NCBI GenBank assembly: GCA_945859605.1
Contig: OX243822.1
Coordinates: 4,546,696 to 4,610,695, forward strand
DNA from: Lumbricus rubellus
Taxonomy: Eukaryota; Annelida; Clitellata; Crassiclitellata; Lumbricidae
Length of the DNA stretch: 64,000 nucleotides
Direction: 5' to 3'
Shown: positions 23,100 to 34,140 of the stretch, piece after piece
How positions within the stretch are numbered: position 1 is the first letter of the stretch
Layout of the letters: every line of letters begins with the position of its first letter
The notes under the pieces: generated by a model
Database searches by the model: none
The model's input: the letters and a program-made list of their open reading frames with translations, nothing else
What the model was told of the DNA's origin: nothing
Made by a program: the position numbers and the translations under genes

Positions 23100-23470
23100 G
23101 AAGAAACCGCGATTAACTGACTGACTGGTTAATTGATTGATTGTTTGCCTGATTGACTGACTAAATGACTATCTGACTGACTTATTGATTTATTAATATG
23201 CTGCGTGACGGACTTACTGACTTACTAACTAGGCTATCTGTCCAACTGATTCGTAGACTGACGTTCTAACCAACTGACTGTTTGACTGACTGACTAACTT
23301 ATTGATTGATGGATTGATTGATTAATTGATTGAAAATGCTATACCGAGTCTGTCTTTCTCTCGCTGTATTTCTTTCTTTTTGCGCAATAATTCCGTCCTT
23401 CCACGTCACCTCCTCTGTCTGTCTTGTTGTCTGTGTTTCCGCCCTGTTTATCGTCTCTCGCAACTAACGC
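23100..23470 (+). repeat. GATTGACTGA-type simple repeat followed by a shared unique block
   Basis: Imperfect (TTGA)/(CTGA) tetramers run to about 23335. They are followed by GTCTGTCTTGTTGTCTGTGTTTCCGCC, which has a close parallel at 61630-61660 after a similar tetramer tract at 61420-61545. The two loci are copies of one longer interspersed repeat. No gene is seen. Confidence 0.65.
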
Positions 23471-24290
23471 CTCCCCCGACATCATTGCTAGCTATACCTC
23501 GCTGATGGTAGCATGTCTCTGGTACGGATCAAGATAGGACGATATTCGATATTCGTAGAGTAGTCGGGTAGTTGCCGAATGATATCACCGATGTAGAATG
23601 GTGTTCACCATAACTGAATATTATTATTGTTAAAATAAACAACCTGAAACCCCTCGACGGGCGAAACCATTTGCCTTACGGTGACACACTGATGGTTTTG
23701 ATGTCAACGTTCGAAAATCGCCAGAAACACCAAGAAACCGCGGATACAAAGAGAAATGTCCACAAGGACGCATCCCAGGTCATGTTTGAAAACTAAATAA
23801 CCAAACTAGTCGAGCAAACATTGCGTTTGAACACCGGAACTATGAAGTTGATGCGCTTAGAAAAAAAATCCGGCCATCTTGGTATCTTCACATGCGCTCA
23901 TCAAGTGCTGCAAATGTTATGTTGCAAATGTGGATGGATAGCCTCAAAATACTTAATCTTTTCGCTTACTCTAGAGTCCACTCCTGCTTGAAATCGCTGT
24001 GAATGAACGAAAGATTAATGCATCGCATGAAACAGCACTAAATAAATCTAAAGGCGCTACAGCACGCACAAGGTTCAATGGGTTAACGGTACTCCTAAAT
24101 AGTCCTAATTATTCCCGAATGCTTAACACTTTCTCACGATCACCAAATTATTTGGACCAATCTTGAGATGAAATTACCTACTTTCTGGTTCTGAACTTAT
24201 ATAAAAACAATTTTAAGGTGTTAAAGCAATCAACTTAGAGTCTTAGAGAGCAACAATTAGCCATGGCTTCAGATATTTTCATGATTGAAT
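23471..24290 (+). repeat. Degraded CR1-like LINE segment (copy)
   Basis: The end of this block (24180-24285) reads TTATATAAAAACAATTTTAAGGTGTTAAAGCAATC and then GAGAGCAACAATTAGCCATGGCTTCAG. That lines up with the RT stretch encoding Lys-(Ile/Leu)-Ile-Glu-Lys-Val-Val and Asn-Asn-Leu-Leu-Pro in the better copy at 62990-63090. Upstream, GAGTCCACTCCTGCTTGAAATCGC is shared with 34930 and similar to 43210 and 54050. No frame remains open. Confidence 0.6.
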
Positions 24291-25100
24291 TTGATAAAAA
24301 CGAAATCTGCGTATAGGCCTAATAGTCAAAATTTGCAGTTGTTGGTTTATTTCTCGTGAACTAAAGTTGTCGCCAGACGACTGGTTTTGGGATATGCGGT
24401 CCCATAATTATTGTAAGTTTATAGATTTTTGAATCGTTTTTAGATGTGTTAAAATTATGTACTGTTTTTCATGTCTTTCGACGTATTAATATTATTTCAT
24501 TTTTTTAACCGCTACTGATTGGATTTTACTTAATTTTATGCGCCTTCGTTGACTTGTATAAAGAATAATCAATACGTTTAAAGGTGTCTAAAGATTTACT
24601 CGTCGTATGTTCCACAGTAGTATCATTATTAACCACATTTTTTAAAACTTTGTAAGGTCACACCGCGACAAGTGAATCTGAGATAAATATAATAAGACGT
24701 CAGAGGAAGACGGAGTTAGATATCCAAGTGCTCTTAAGCCAGAAAAAAAAGTGAGTTTTGAGTCGCTTTTTGATGGAGGGAAGTGAATTCGATACCTGAA
24801 GCGGTAGCGGAAGTTGATTCCATCTCTTGGACGCAGAGGCATGGAGTGCACGCGAACCCATAACTGTTCAGCATCAGATCTCAGCTATACAGGGTGGGCC
24901 AAAAAAGACCCCCTATGATTTTGACAATATCTTGGCCAGAAATAAGTATTTCTAAAAGAAAAATTACGGTCTTAAAGGCAATTCATATTTACGTACAATG
25001 GATAATTAAAAAAAATATCCAAACAGGACAAAAGTTATGTGACGTTTAGTGAGGCCACCCATCGTTGTTTGACGATTCAAAAACGCGACGCAACAAAAAG
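24291..25100. other. No recognised gene; LINE-like remnant and a lone transposon-like end
   Basis: About 24470-24660 (TTTCGACGTATT, then AAAGGTGTCTAAAGATTTACTCGTCGTATG, AGTATCATTATTAA) is homologous to 44552-44700. At 24892 CAGGGTGGGCCAAAAAAGAC resembles the terminus of many Tc1/mariner-type elements, but no opposite end was found. Confidence 0.45.
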
Positions 25101-25690
25101 TTTTAAACAATATTCTGGTCAATACCTTTGATGTCATAAGATGACGCTAAACTCTGGATCCATAATTTTATATGATTTATTGAATATTGAATTTAGTTTC
25201 AACATCGCGTCTGCGGGTTTCACCAAAAGAGCAATTACTTACACACCATTTTTAGCGTTCATCTTTGCCACAAGAGTCGAACAATAGCGCCGATGTATGG
25301 TTCCAAAATATGGAGGAATATGCAGAAACAATCTTTATCGACGTTAAAACCCGGAGCCATAGAAGAAGGTTTCCAAACTCCGTCACTGCACACACTTTCA
25401 CAGTGTCAATCCATATCCATAGCATAGATAAAGGAGGATGGTGACGATAAAATGCTCTTTAGTATCAGACGGCAACAAACCAATAATAGTTACCAACAAC
25501 ACCTTTATTAAGCGTTAAAATTGGCATATAAAGTAATTATTTCCTGCAAAAATTATATATCAGAATAACAGCAGGTGCGTTCATACATCGGAACACGGAG
25601 CCACAAACATTGAAATCAAGTGAATATGAAGATATAATGCTGAGAAGTAGCTATGGATATAAAATGCTACCAGCGCCATTTCAACCCAGG
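25100..25690 (+). repeat. Interspersed repeat shared with 32560-33840
   Basis: It shares an ordered series of blocks: AAGATGACG, CTCTGGATCCATAA or CCGGATCCATG, TTTCCAAACTCCGTCACTG, GGCAACAAACCAATAATAGTTAC, CACCTTTATTAAG and CATATAAAGTAATT. A SINE follows in both places. The second copy is interrupted by the TTAA element at 32872-33730. Confidence 0.7.
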
Positions 25691-25910
25691 CTTGGTAGTT
25701 TAGTGGGCCCAGTGGTGTAGTTGTGGGTTCGGTGCCTTGGAACTGGAGGGTTCCAGGTTCAAATCCACCTCAAGCAGCCGCGTATACGCACCCTGAGCAA
25801 GTCCTTCGCTCGCATTTATTGCGTATACGCATGCGATTTGGCGTGAAACTCTGACTCAGGTTCCGCGCGCATTTAATAAAAATTAAGGGGCATTATAACA
25901 TGTGCTCATA
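25691..25910 (+). mobile_element. tRNA-derived SINE copy
   Basis: The 5' part has GTGGTGTAGTTGTGGG (A-box region) and GGTTCAAATCC (B box, 25756-25766). The SINE body word GAGCAAGTCCTTCGCTCGC and the GTGAAACTCTGACTCAGGTTCCGCGC segment follow. The tail GGGGCATTATAACATGTGC is a diverged version of GGGGCGCTATAACAAGTGC in the intact copy at 58079. Confidence 0.75.
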
Positions 25911-26228
25911 CAAGCATACATGTACATTCAAACATGCATAAACGGCATAATTATGTTGTCGTAATCTAGTAATTTGTCGTTAAACTGCAGATGCAATCCA
26001 GCCCGGTTTTGAGCGATTTTACATAGACACCTCAGAAACATATCACAACAAAACTATATATAAAGACATGGATTCTCATTTGTTGCCTCGAATAATTGCT
26101 GCATTCGTAAAACTGACTAAAATGACTTCGTGAATCACCTCGATCAGCGAATTAAACTATAATTAAAAAATGAAACTCATTTGATTCCAAGTCACCTTGA
26201 CATAACAGTAGATGAATCGCCAATCATC

Positions 26229-26290
26229 ATCGACATCATCATAATCATCATCATCATCGTCATCGCCACCGTCGTCGTCGTCATCGTCAT
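26229..26290 (+). repeat. (ATC)n/(GTC)n microsatellite
   Basis: Trinucleotide repeats directly precede a tetranucleotide ATTC array. Confidence 0.9.
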
Positions 26291-26293
26291 CAT

Positions 26294-26650
<357 letters not shown>

Positions 26651-27082
26651 GGTTTCTAAAATACCCTTTCTAAAGGTTTTCCGCTCAAAATGATAATTCC
26701 AATTTCTTCAAGAATTTCCACCATCATAACAAATCTGATCATCCTTCGTAAAATTTTCATAAATTTTCATAGACAGTATCTAACAGCATCTCTTAGTATT
26801 CTATTCGTACATATCCCCATCCACCCCATACTTGAAGGATGATACGCTCGTAAATAAGCTTGTGCTCTGTGCTCAGCGTCCGTTATATTTCGCAACTGCA
26901 GGGACTCTTATCTGCTTATACAATATCCAAGGACAATCTCTCTTACGTGACTCAGTCCTGCGCTCTAAGGCGACGAAATTTTTTTCACATTGTTACACTA
27001 CTACGATTCTGATAATAAAGTAAAATGTTCAACATTGTTTAATATGCTTGGAAATGGAAAGTATTTCACTTTGTTCCTTTTT

Positions 27083-27450
27083 TAGACTTATAATTATAGC
27101 CATTGGAGAATCGTTACAAAGGTGTCTTAGCAGAGCGCAAAATCAAGACAGATGGTATTGCACTTTGCTCCTTTTTTAGACTTATATAGCCATTGGAAAA
27201 AAGGAAAGACTAAACATAGGAACATGGAACATAAGAACGATAGCAAGATCAGGAAAGCTGGCAAGTGGGATAGGAGAGATGAGGAAGGCAGAACCTGACA
27301 TACATAGCCATTGGAGAATCGTTTCAAAGGTGTTTTAGCAGAGCGCAAAAACAAGACAGATGGTATTGCACTTTGTTCCTTTTTTAGAATTATATAGCCA
27401 ATCGAGAATCGTGACAAAGGTGTTTTAGCAGAGAGCGAAAACAAGACGGA
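27083..27450 (+). repeat. Three-copy tandem repeat (about 97 bp) derived from the LINE segment
   Basis: Each unit runs from CTTTTTTAGA through TATAGCCATTGGAGAATCG and AAAGGTGTTTTAGCAGAGCGC to AAGACAGATGGTATTGCACTTTG. The unit contains the AAAGGTGT word seen in the degraded RT segments. The second copy is interrupted by a 107-bp insertion at 27197-27303. Confidence 0.7.
27197..27303 (+). mobile_element. LINE endonuclease-domain fragment inserted with an 11-bp duplication
   Basis: ATAGCCATTGG flanks the insert on both sides (27186-27196 and 27304-27314). Frame 27216-27302 encodes Gly-Thr-Trp-Asn-Ile-Arg-Thr at its start and Gly-Lys-Leu-Ala a few residues later. This is the usual N-terminal start of the apurinic-like endonuclease of many non-LTR retrotransposons. 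Only about 29 codons are present. The insert looks like a short reverse-transcribed scrap with a target-site duplication. Confidence 0.6.
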
Positions 27451-27539
27451 TGGATGATTCTTGAGTTTAACGACAGCGTATTGCAGCAAAAGCCGCTGAC
27501 GTCCCAATTTGTTGGCATATTACAGCAAGTTTAACAACA

Positions 27540-28215
27540 CTTTATGTGGATGTAAAATAATGAATACTTTCACTTGTTCTATTGTTCACTACGGCTAGAC
27601 TTCGCCTTGAATTAACGATGTGTATGCACCGTATCCAATTATAGCGATGGCATTGCTTTTGTGAGGTAAACAAAATGGGCTATAAAAAGTTGCCGATCCC
27701 ATGCACTAATTGTATTCTTCTCGACTGCTTAACAGTTTCTCACGACGACCCAAAGTTAGTAGTGCCAAGAAACAACAATAAAGTTTTTAGATGTGACTTT
27801 ATATTTATATAGTATTTGGTAAATGATTCGAAGGTGTTTAAGCAATCGTCTTAGAATGAAACAATCTGCTATGACAATCCGACTTCAGAAAATTCCACTC
27901 GACCGAAACGGAGGGAATAGTTTCACTAGTTGCTGCTTATTTAAGGACTGTCTAGTGTCTACCATAGGACATATGATTACTGTTGGCTCCTACTTTGGTC
28001 TGGCTTGAGGCTGGCAATGGCGGATTTAAGTAGAATTGTATTTTAATGGACGGACGGATGGAAGGGTGGATGGATGGGCGATTTTAGAATTCATGGAAGG
28101 CTGGGTTCGAATAGATGGAAGGTGGGATGGGTGGGTGGATGTATGGATGGATAGATGGATGAGTGGGTGGGTGATTGTGTGGATGGATGAAGAGACGGAT
28201 GGATGGACTGATTGT
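27540..28215 (+). repeat. Degraded CR1-like LINE segment ending in (GGAT)n
   Basis: ATTTGGTAAATGATTCGAAGGTGTTTAAGCAATC at about 27810 is followed by ACAATCTGC and GACTTCAGAAAATTCCACTCGACCG. These align with the RT stretch at 63005-63125 (GAATAATCTGC, TTTCAGAAGATTCCACTCAACTG). The downstream part up to GGATTTAAGTAGAATTGTA and a GGAC/GGAT array parallels 35560-35735. No intact frame remains. Confidence 0.65.
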
Positions 28216-28379
28216 TTTATAAACTAAAAAAAACGGTGTTTGCTATTGAACAATTGCTCATTTTAACAATATTATTTTCAATCGTTACCACTGTTTGAAG
28301 TCTAATAATAATCTGCTCGTCGTTCTGCAAAACGAATTAATACCCGTGCGCCTAATATTATAGTATTATAGAAATTTCT

Positions 28380-28500
28380 AAACATTTTTAAAGGGTGTTT
28401 ACAATTGAAATAGCTATGATGCAAACCATTTCAAAGGTGTCTAACTAGAGCGCTCTAACCATAGGCGGCTGCCGCGCTTCTTATCGGTATGAATAAAAAG
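28380..28500 (+). repeat. Two further short LINE-type remnants
   Basis: TTTTTAAAGGGTGTTTACAATTG (28387) and CCATTTCAAAGGTGTCTAACTAGAGCGC (28427) are two more instances of the recurrent word, only about 40 bases apart. Neither keeps enough flanking sequence for a confident alignment. Confidence 0.45.
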
Positions 28501-28515
28501 GCGTTATCACATCAA

Positions 28516-28870
28516 CAACTTATTGTATTGTATTGTATTGTATTGTATTGTATTGTATTGTATTGTATCTGACCATTTATAAAGCGCCTCTCACAGCAAG
28601 AGCCTTTCAGAAAGCGCTCCCAGTACGTTCAACCCCAATGAAAAAGACAAGTTTTCAGACGCGAGAAAGACGAGGATACACTACCAGAGAGGATGGCAGA
28701 GCGAACTGATGGGGGAAGCCCATTCCATAGTGAGGGACCAATGCAGGCAAATGATCTGGATTGAGCCATGGCGGTCCTGACTCGCGGGACAACTTACAGT
28801 TTGGAGTTTTATATCGTGCTTTATATTTCTTTTTGTCATCGCTTGTAGGCAAAAATTAAGTTTCAGGTCT
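28516..28870 (-). mobile_element. CR1-like LINE 3' end: RT C-terminal relic, 3' UTR and (ATACA)n tail
   Basis: On the minus strand a frame ending with TGA (28629-28631) reads Trp-Asn-Gly-Leu-Pro-Pro-Ser-Val-Arg, then Phe-Ser-Arg-Leu-Lys-Thr-Cys-Leu-Phe. This is the conserved W-N-x-L-P...F-x-x-x-L-K-T-x-L-F tail of CR1/L2-group reverse transcriptases. A short 3' UTR follows (GGGAGCGCTTTCTG...GAGAGGCGCTTTATAAATGG) and then a pure ATACA tail, seen as (TATTG)n at 28516-28568. Upstream sequence is frameshifted. Confidence 0.72.
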
Positions 28871-29200
28871 GACCTTATATCTAATTGATAGTAAGCCATT
28901 GTAAGGTGTATAAGCCATCAACTTGGAGAGGAACAATCTACCACGATAGTCAACCGGCTTAACCCTTTAATGCCGAATGGTATAGGATTCCCTATACATT
29001 TTACTACCTTCTCGGCATTAAAGGGTTAAAGAAGATTACGCTCGAAAGAGACTCAACTGCTCCGACATCTACCCGACATCTTTGGCATAATCGACAAGTT
29101 GGAAATGACCTTGTTCGTCCTACACACGTCATCGCTGCCTTTGCGACCATGCCATCTTTCATCAGCGTTTGCATGTTACGCTAAGACTGTCTATAAAATG
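28871..29200 (+). repeat. Degraded CR1-like RT segment carrying a 63-bp TTAA MITE
   Basis: GTAAGGTGTATAAGCCATCAACTTGGAGAGGAACAATCTACCACGATAGTCAACCGGC aligns with the RT stretch for Asn-Asn-Leu-Leu-Pro...Gln-Ser. After the MITE it resumes as AGAAGATTACGCTCGAAAGAGACTCAACTGCTC (Arg-Arg-Phe-His-Ser-Thr-Glu-Thr region in relatives). Then comes GAAATGACCTTGTTCGTCCT, parallel to the stretch before the catalytic Asp at 63170. Stops and shifts destroy the frame. Confidence 0.7.
28963..29025. mobile_element. 63-bp TTAA-flanked micro-MITE (piggyBac-type ends)
   Basis: TTAA occurs at 28959-28962 and 29026-29029. The element runs from CCCTTTAATGCCGA to TCGGCATTAAAGGG, a 14-bp inverted repeat (perfect by eye). 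It splits a LINE relic whose two halves join cleanly if the insert and one TTAA are removed, giving an internal control for the insertion. There is no coding capacity. At 63 bp it is little more than two ends. Confidence 0.85.
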
Positions 29201-30110
29201 TGTACATTGACTTACTTTTATTTAACCAAAGTTTAACGTCGTCGTTGGAGCCAATTTACAGTTTATTATTAATACAGTGCAGTAGCAATGAATTCATGGC
29301 GTTCAAAATACACCATTTACATGCAACGTTGTCATTACAATATCATTGTTCGTTGTCTTAGCCGTAATATAATATTAATATTGTTCAACATTTGCTTACT
29401 GACGTATAATTGGCTGTGCATTGGTTTTTTGACGCATATCGACCCTATAAATTATAGCAGCATTGATTTTAAGGGTGTCTATGAAGATCAATAAACAGAT
29501 GGCTGCCGTATCTACTCTAATAACACTTAGTCGTAACTCACAAGGCTACTATATCGAGTTTTCAGTTTCGAGAGGTAATCATTATTTTTGCTGAAGAGTA
29601 CACCGATTACTTTTTAATTGACCAGTCAGTGTCCGTCGCAACGTTCACTCACGGTTGGCCTACAAAAAGTTCGTCTTTTACATTCTTCAGTCTTCTATAC
29701 CTGAGCTATGCCAAAGTAATATCGTCTTTAGACGTCATCGGACTATTTCGCCATTAGATATCGATAAAACCTAAACAAAAGATAGCAGTATTGCACACCT
29801 TTTTAATGTTTCTCTTTACTCTACAAGTAGACCTATAATATTGTGTACAAATAAGTCCCTTCTAACGTCTTCCTTACAAGGTAAAGCGAACTGTAGGTAG
29901 AAGCCTAATTCGATTGATTGCGCAATGTAAAATAAAAGTCAATGCGGATGACATAAGCTGATTTTGATAGCATGCAATTCTACAGTTAGAGGATCCATGG
30001 AACCAGAGTGCTCCCGTTCGAAGCCTGGACATCGAAGGGGCATAAATTTACACCTTCGACTGTGTTTATATAGCGCCAACCGACGATCACTTAATTAACA
30101 CGGCGCTATA
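29201..30110. other. No recognised gene; diverged repeat remnants
   Basis: GTTTAACGTCGTCGTTGGAGCCAATTTACAG at 29229 has relatives at 34725 and 36834, and in inverse form at 25128 and 32560. An AAGGGTGTCTATGAAGATC remnant occurs at 29471. The inverse word CACACCTTTTTAATGTTTCTC at 29796 matches 54868. TATAGCGCCAACCGACGATCACTT at 30069 recurs at 56351. Confidence 0.5.
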
Positions 30111-31120
30111 AAAGTTGGTTGCGTGCGTTCATCCGTTTCATCGGATGAAGTCGTTTGTTCTGAAAAGGCGCTATAGAAATGTCTGAATGCAGATGTGGTG
30201 AATACAATGGTGAACAGTTTTGATGCGTTTTGTGGTGGCGTGACTGCTGACATAATACGTATAATTGTATTGCTTTTCATTGTGTTACATAACTCTTACA
30301 TTGCATTGTTGCGGTTTATATTGTATGGTAGTGTTTGCATTTTTTGTATTGTATCGCATTGTATTTCATTGTATTGTCTTTCATCGCATTGTTTTGTGTT
30401 GCATCGTAGTGTATCTGATTGCATTGAATTGAATTGTAATGTTTTGTATTGAATAACATTGTTTAGTGTTCTAGTAATTTGTGTTGTATTGTACTGTATC
30501 GCATTCTAGCATTCATGATTCTCATTTAGAAGTTATGAGCTAATATTAGCCTGTTTCGATACTTTGTTTGGCAATTATAGAATAGATAGATGTATCCGAT
30601 TTGACCAGGGTCTATGACAACTGTACAGTGTACAGAGGCCGTTATCCTGGTCAGAAATTTGCTCGGCATAATTATTACATCACTTTTCTTGATAAGCAAT
30701 TGACAGGGCTCTATGGCAATCGTAGTTATAAAATGATGACATAGATTTAAAATTTGTAGAACAATGGAATATGAAATAAAGGTGTTTGCAAAAATGACGA
30801 ATCGCAAACCATCCGAGTAACTTAAAATTATCTGATATGCAAGCAAAATTCGAGCAACACAAAATGGCAAAAATAGATATAATATATGAAATGATTGTCA
30901 AATTAAACCATCTAAGATAACGAGTTTCTAGCTTAATTGCCGCAGGAATCCTTTGAACGCCGTCTTTAATGCAAATTTTCAAGAAAATTCTTGCTTAACA
31001 GTTTCATGACGATGAGGATGGATGGATCCGATTTGACCAGGGTCTATGACAACAGAGGCCGTTAGCCTCGACAGAAATTTGCTTGGCATATTACAGCACT
31101 AATGACCTTTTTTTCTTTTT
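30110..31120 (+). repeat. Interspersed repeat copy with ATTGT tract
   Basis: GTTCATCCGTTTCATCGGATG and CTGAATGCAGATGTGGTGAATACAAT match 36208-36460. A degenerate ATTGT/ATTGC tract (30258-30515) follows. Two copies of GATCCGATTTGACCAGGGTCTATGACAAC-type sequence (30596 and 31024) end in GAAATTTGCT(T/C)GGCATA. Open frames of 85-114 codons here lie in low-complexity or repeat sequence and are not called as genes. Confidence 0.6.
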
Positions 31121-32560
31121 ACATTATGCAATGAGGCATACTAATTGGCGTTCTTATAAAGAATAGTGCACATGATAAAAAGGTGTCTAAATGATGAAAT
31201 GTGCTGCATTTTTCTCATCGATAATATTGCGACCGGTCTAAGACGGAAACGTATGGAACCAAATCAAAAGAAGCTTTCAAATGTATAGAAAATTGTCACT
31301 ATGGATATTTGAAGAAGTTAACGACATCTTTCGGCAACGCCTCCGTTAACCTACATCACAAAACAGGTTCTGTCGCAGTTACACATAAAAGTTTTAATAC
31401 AACAATTGGATTCACAAAGACAATTAGCAATAAATGTGTAGAATAATTCTCTGCAGCTTTCAGTCATTCTTCCTTGCAACCATTCGACTTTAAAACATTA
31501 TCAGGCCTCTACGTGAGTGCATTGCTGCTACATTCTTTGTCATGAAAATTTGCTTTTACGTCGCTATAAAACAGAGATTTTCAGCAAGTGACGAGTACAA
31601 AATCAGGGAAACGTCAAACATACGGTTTATCGTTTCTGATTTAACTTATATGGCGAATATCACTATTAAAAAGGTGTGATTATTTCCAGATAGATCGTTT
31701 TTAATAGTGTGACTCTACTTATTATTATCAACTCGGTTTCTTTAATATATACACTGAAATATTTTACAGAGGTGTCTATAATTATAGGCAGCAAGTGGTT
31801 CCGTCGCAGATAAATATTTTAATCTACAAGTTTTAACACAACAACTGTATTCACAACAGTATTGGCAGTTAATGACTAGGTTTCTACACAGCTTTCAATC
31901 ATACTTCCTACTTTAGGACCTTTGCAGGCCTCTACGTGAATGCATTGCTGTTGTATTCTTTGTTGTGAAAATTTGCTGAATTTAATTCTTTTCTAATGTG
32001 CTCGACTTTCATATAGTGTGACTTGATCAGATTTACCAGTAGACAATATGACGATTATGATAAAAAAATTAATTTAATCTTTTGTCAAGCAATATTTTTT
32101 TCAGATAGGTATATTAATATTTGCACTGAATTACAACAGCAGTGACATATGTCTTTCTGGAGCCTGATTAAATGAGTATAGTGTCTCCGAACAATTGCGT
32201 TACCATGCAGATGTGCAGATTTGCACGGGAAGGACTTAGGCCCAAGCTAAGGTAACGGGTCCTACTGAGAACTTTTTATTATGGGATCGTATGCTCCGGT
32301 AATAATTACATTGGTACCAATTCAATGGTATTTATAGATGCAGTAGATTATTTAAAGAGGTGTCCATAGTGAGTTTGTAGGTAGCCATTAGCGCCGTGTA
32401 ATTGCAAAGCTGTCTGCTCAGTTGCTAGTTAGGTTTAATTAAGATTACTGCGTAACTTGTAAATGTCAAGCGCGGTGCTTCTTGCAGGCGTTTAATTAAA
32501 GAAAAGATATTACTATTTATTTACGACGACGTTGTGTGCTAATTAAGACCGTTATCGTCA
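31121..32560 (+). other. Mosaic of LINE-type remnants, no gene
   Basis: AAAAGGTGTCTAAATG (31178), AAAAAGGTGTG (31668), AGAGGTGTCTATAATTATAGG (31769) and AGAGGTGTCC (32356) are further instances of the recurrent word. Two similar blocks, AACAATTGGATTCACAAAGAC...CAGGCCTCTACGTGAGTGCATTGCTG (31400-31525) and AACAACTGTATTCACAACAG...CAGGCCTCTACGTGAATGCATTGCTG (31840-31950), form an imperfect direct duplication about 430 bases apart. Confidence 0.5.
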
Positions 32561-32867
32561 CAAGATGACGTCACAAGATGACGTTAACTTAAACCCCGGA
32601 TCCATGTAAGAAGAGTTCCAAACTCTGCCACTGTTTACATTTTCACATTGCCAGTCCCAAAATTCGATAGAGGAGGAGGACGACAATAATATATTCTCTT
32701 TCGATTTCGAGCAGTGTAGTTAGGCTGACAACAAACCAAGAATAGTTACTGAATAACACCTTCATTAAGTGTTTCATTCGCCATATAAAGTAATTTCATC
32801 CAGACTTCATTAAATTATTTTAATAATACAAACTTATAGCCAAAGCTAATACAACGGAACTCGGAAC
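32560..32867 (+). repeat. First half of the repeat shared with 25100-25690
   Basis: Blocks GACGTTAACTTAAACCCCGGATCC, GAGTTCCAAACTCTGCCACTG, CAACAAACCAAGAATAGTTAC and CACCTTCATTAAG match the copy at 25130-25560 in order. It stops at GGAAC before the TTAA element and resumes after 33734. Confidence 0.7.
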
Positions 32868-32871
32868 TTAA

Positions 32872-33730
32872 CACTCGAGTGCCCAAGGTATTTTTTGGTA
32901 CACGAAGGCCCAAGGTGGGGGGGGGGTCCGCGCGGACCCCAGCGTTTTATGTTAATATCTTGAGAAGGGATTGGAATATCGTCACAGAATTTAGTTCTGT
33001 GTGATCCCAAATGAATTTCCAATCGATTGGTGTATCTTATATGACAATAACACCACCTGGTGTTAAATAATAGTGTAAAATCTCGTGATACACATTTTAC
33101 GCTTGCTTGCGTTATTGACCAAAGGAAGACCAGCGTTTTCATGCCAATATCTTGAGAAGGAATTGGAATATCGTTATAGAATTTATTTCAATGTAATCCC
33201 AAATGAATTTGCAATCGATTGATGTATCTCATAGCACAATAACACCACCTGGTGTAAACTAATAGTGTAAAAATCTCGTAATACATATGTTATGCTTGCA
33301 TGCTTGCGTTATTCATCGAAGGAAAGCCTATACGTCCGGTGCGGACCCCAGCGTGTTCATGTTAATATCTTGAGAAGGGATTGGAATATCGTTATATAAT
33401 TTAGTTGTAAGTAATCCCAACTAAATTTGCAATCGATTGATATATATTATATCACAATAGCACCACCTGGTATAAAATAATAGTTATTGACCAGTAACCA
33501 TGCGCTTGTATGAATATCAGCCGCAAATCATGGGGTACCCTTAGTATATGCTGTGGTTGTGGGGTGCAGGGTTGGACAATACTCACGCAAAATATACCAT
33601 TCTATGCCCAAATGGTTGCTCTAGGAATACCTAAAAGCATTTATGCAGATCCCTAGCCTTTAAAAAGTTATCCGGGAAAAACAGGCCTGGGGTCCGGTCG
33701 GACCCCCCCCTCCCCTTGGGCACTCGAGGG
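32872..33730. mobile_element. TTAA-flanked piggyBac-type MITE, 859 bp
   Basis: TTAA flanks it at 32868-32871 and 33731-33734. The ends are CACTCGAGTGCCCAAGG and, inverted, CCCTCGAGTGCCCAAGG, differing at one base. Subterminal GGTCCGCGCGGACC forms a perfect palindrome at the left. Near the right end GGGTCCGGTCGGACCC forms another. The interior has three direct repeats starting AATATCTTGAG at 32954, 33146 and 33364, each containing GGAATATCG and CACCACCTGGT. No transposase frame is present. Confidence 0.82.
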
Positions 33731-33734
33731 TTAA

Positions 33735-34060
33735 AGAACTCGTCAAACGCTGAAATCGAGCGAATCTGAAGAAAAGCTGAGAGATAGTCATAGCCATACA
33801 GTGAATCCGGCGCCATTTTAACCACAGCCTCGATATATTAGTGCGGCGTTGATGTGTAGTGGTGGGTTAGGTGACTTGGAACCAGAAGGTTCCAGGTGCG
33901 GATCCAGATCAAGTCGCCACGTTGGGACCTTGGGCAAGTCCCTCACTCGCAATTGCAAGCGCACTCCAGTGTGAAACTCCGATGCAGTGTCCGCGCTGTA
34001 GTCGAGAGCGTCTCTGAGTGGGAAGTCCGAATAGTAAATGTGACAAAATTGATTTAAAGA
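33735..34060 (+). mobile_element. Resumed repeat followed by a tRNA-derived SINE
   Basis: CGTCAAACGCTGAAATCGAGCGAATCTGAAG (33740) parallels 25608-25640. The SINE begins near 33838. It has GTGTAGTGGTGGGTTAGG (A-box region), a B-box-like GGTGCGGATCC, CCTTGGGCAAGTCCCTCACTCGCAATTGC, and CTCCGATGCAGTGTCCGCGC before a diverged tail. The relation to the intact SINE at 58079 is clear across about 190 bases. Confidence 0.7.
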
Positions 34061-34140
34061 GTGTTTAATCACAGCACAATATCCAAACGGGTGTGGTGGT
34101 TTCTAAAATTATGACAGCAAATGTCGTCGACGTACGAAGT

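Noticed and set aside
24892..24912. CAGGGTGGGCCAAAAAAGAC, resembling a Tc1/mariner-type terminus
   Set aside because: No inverted partner or target duplication was found, so no element boundaries can be given.
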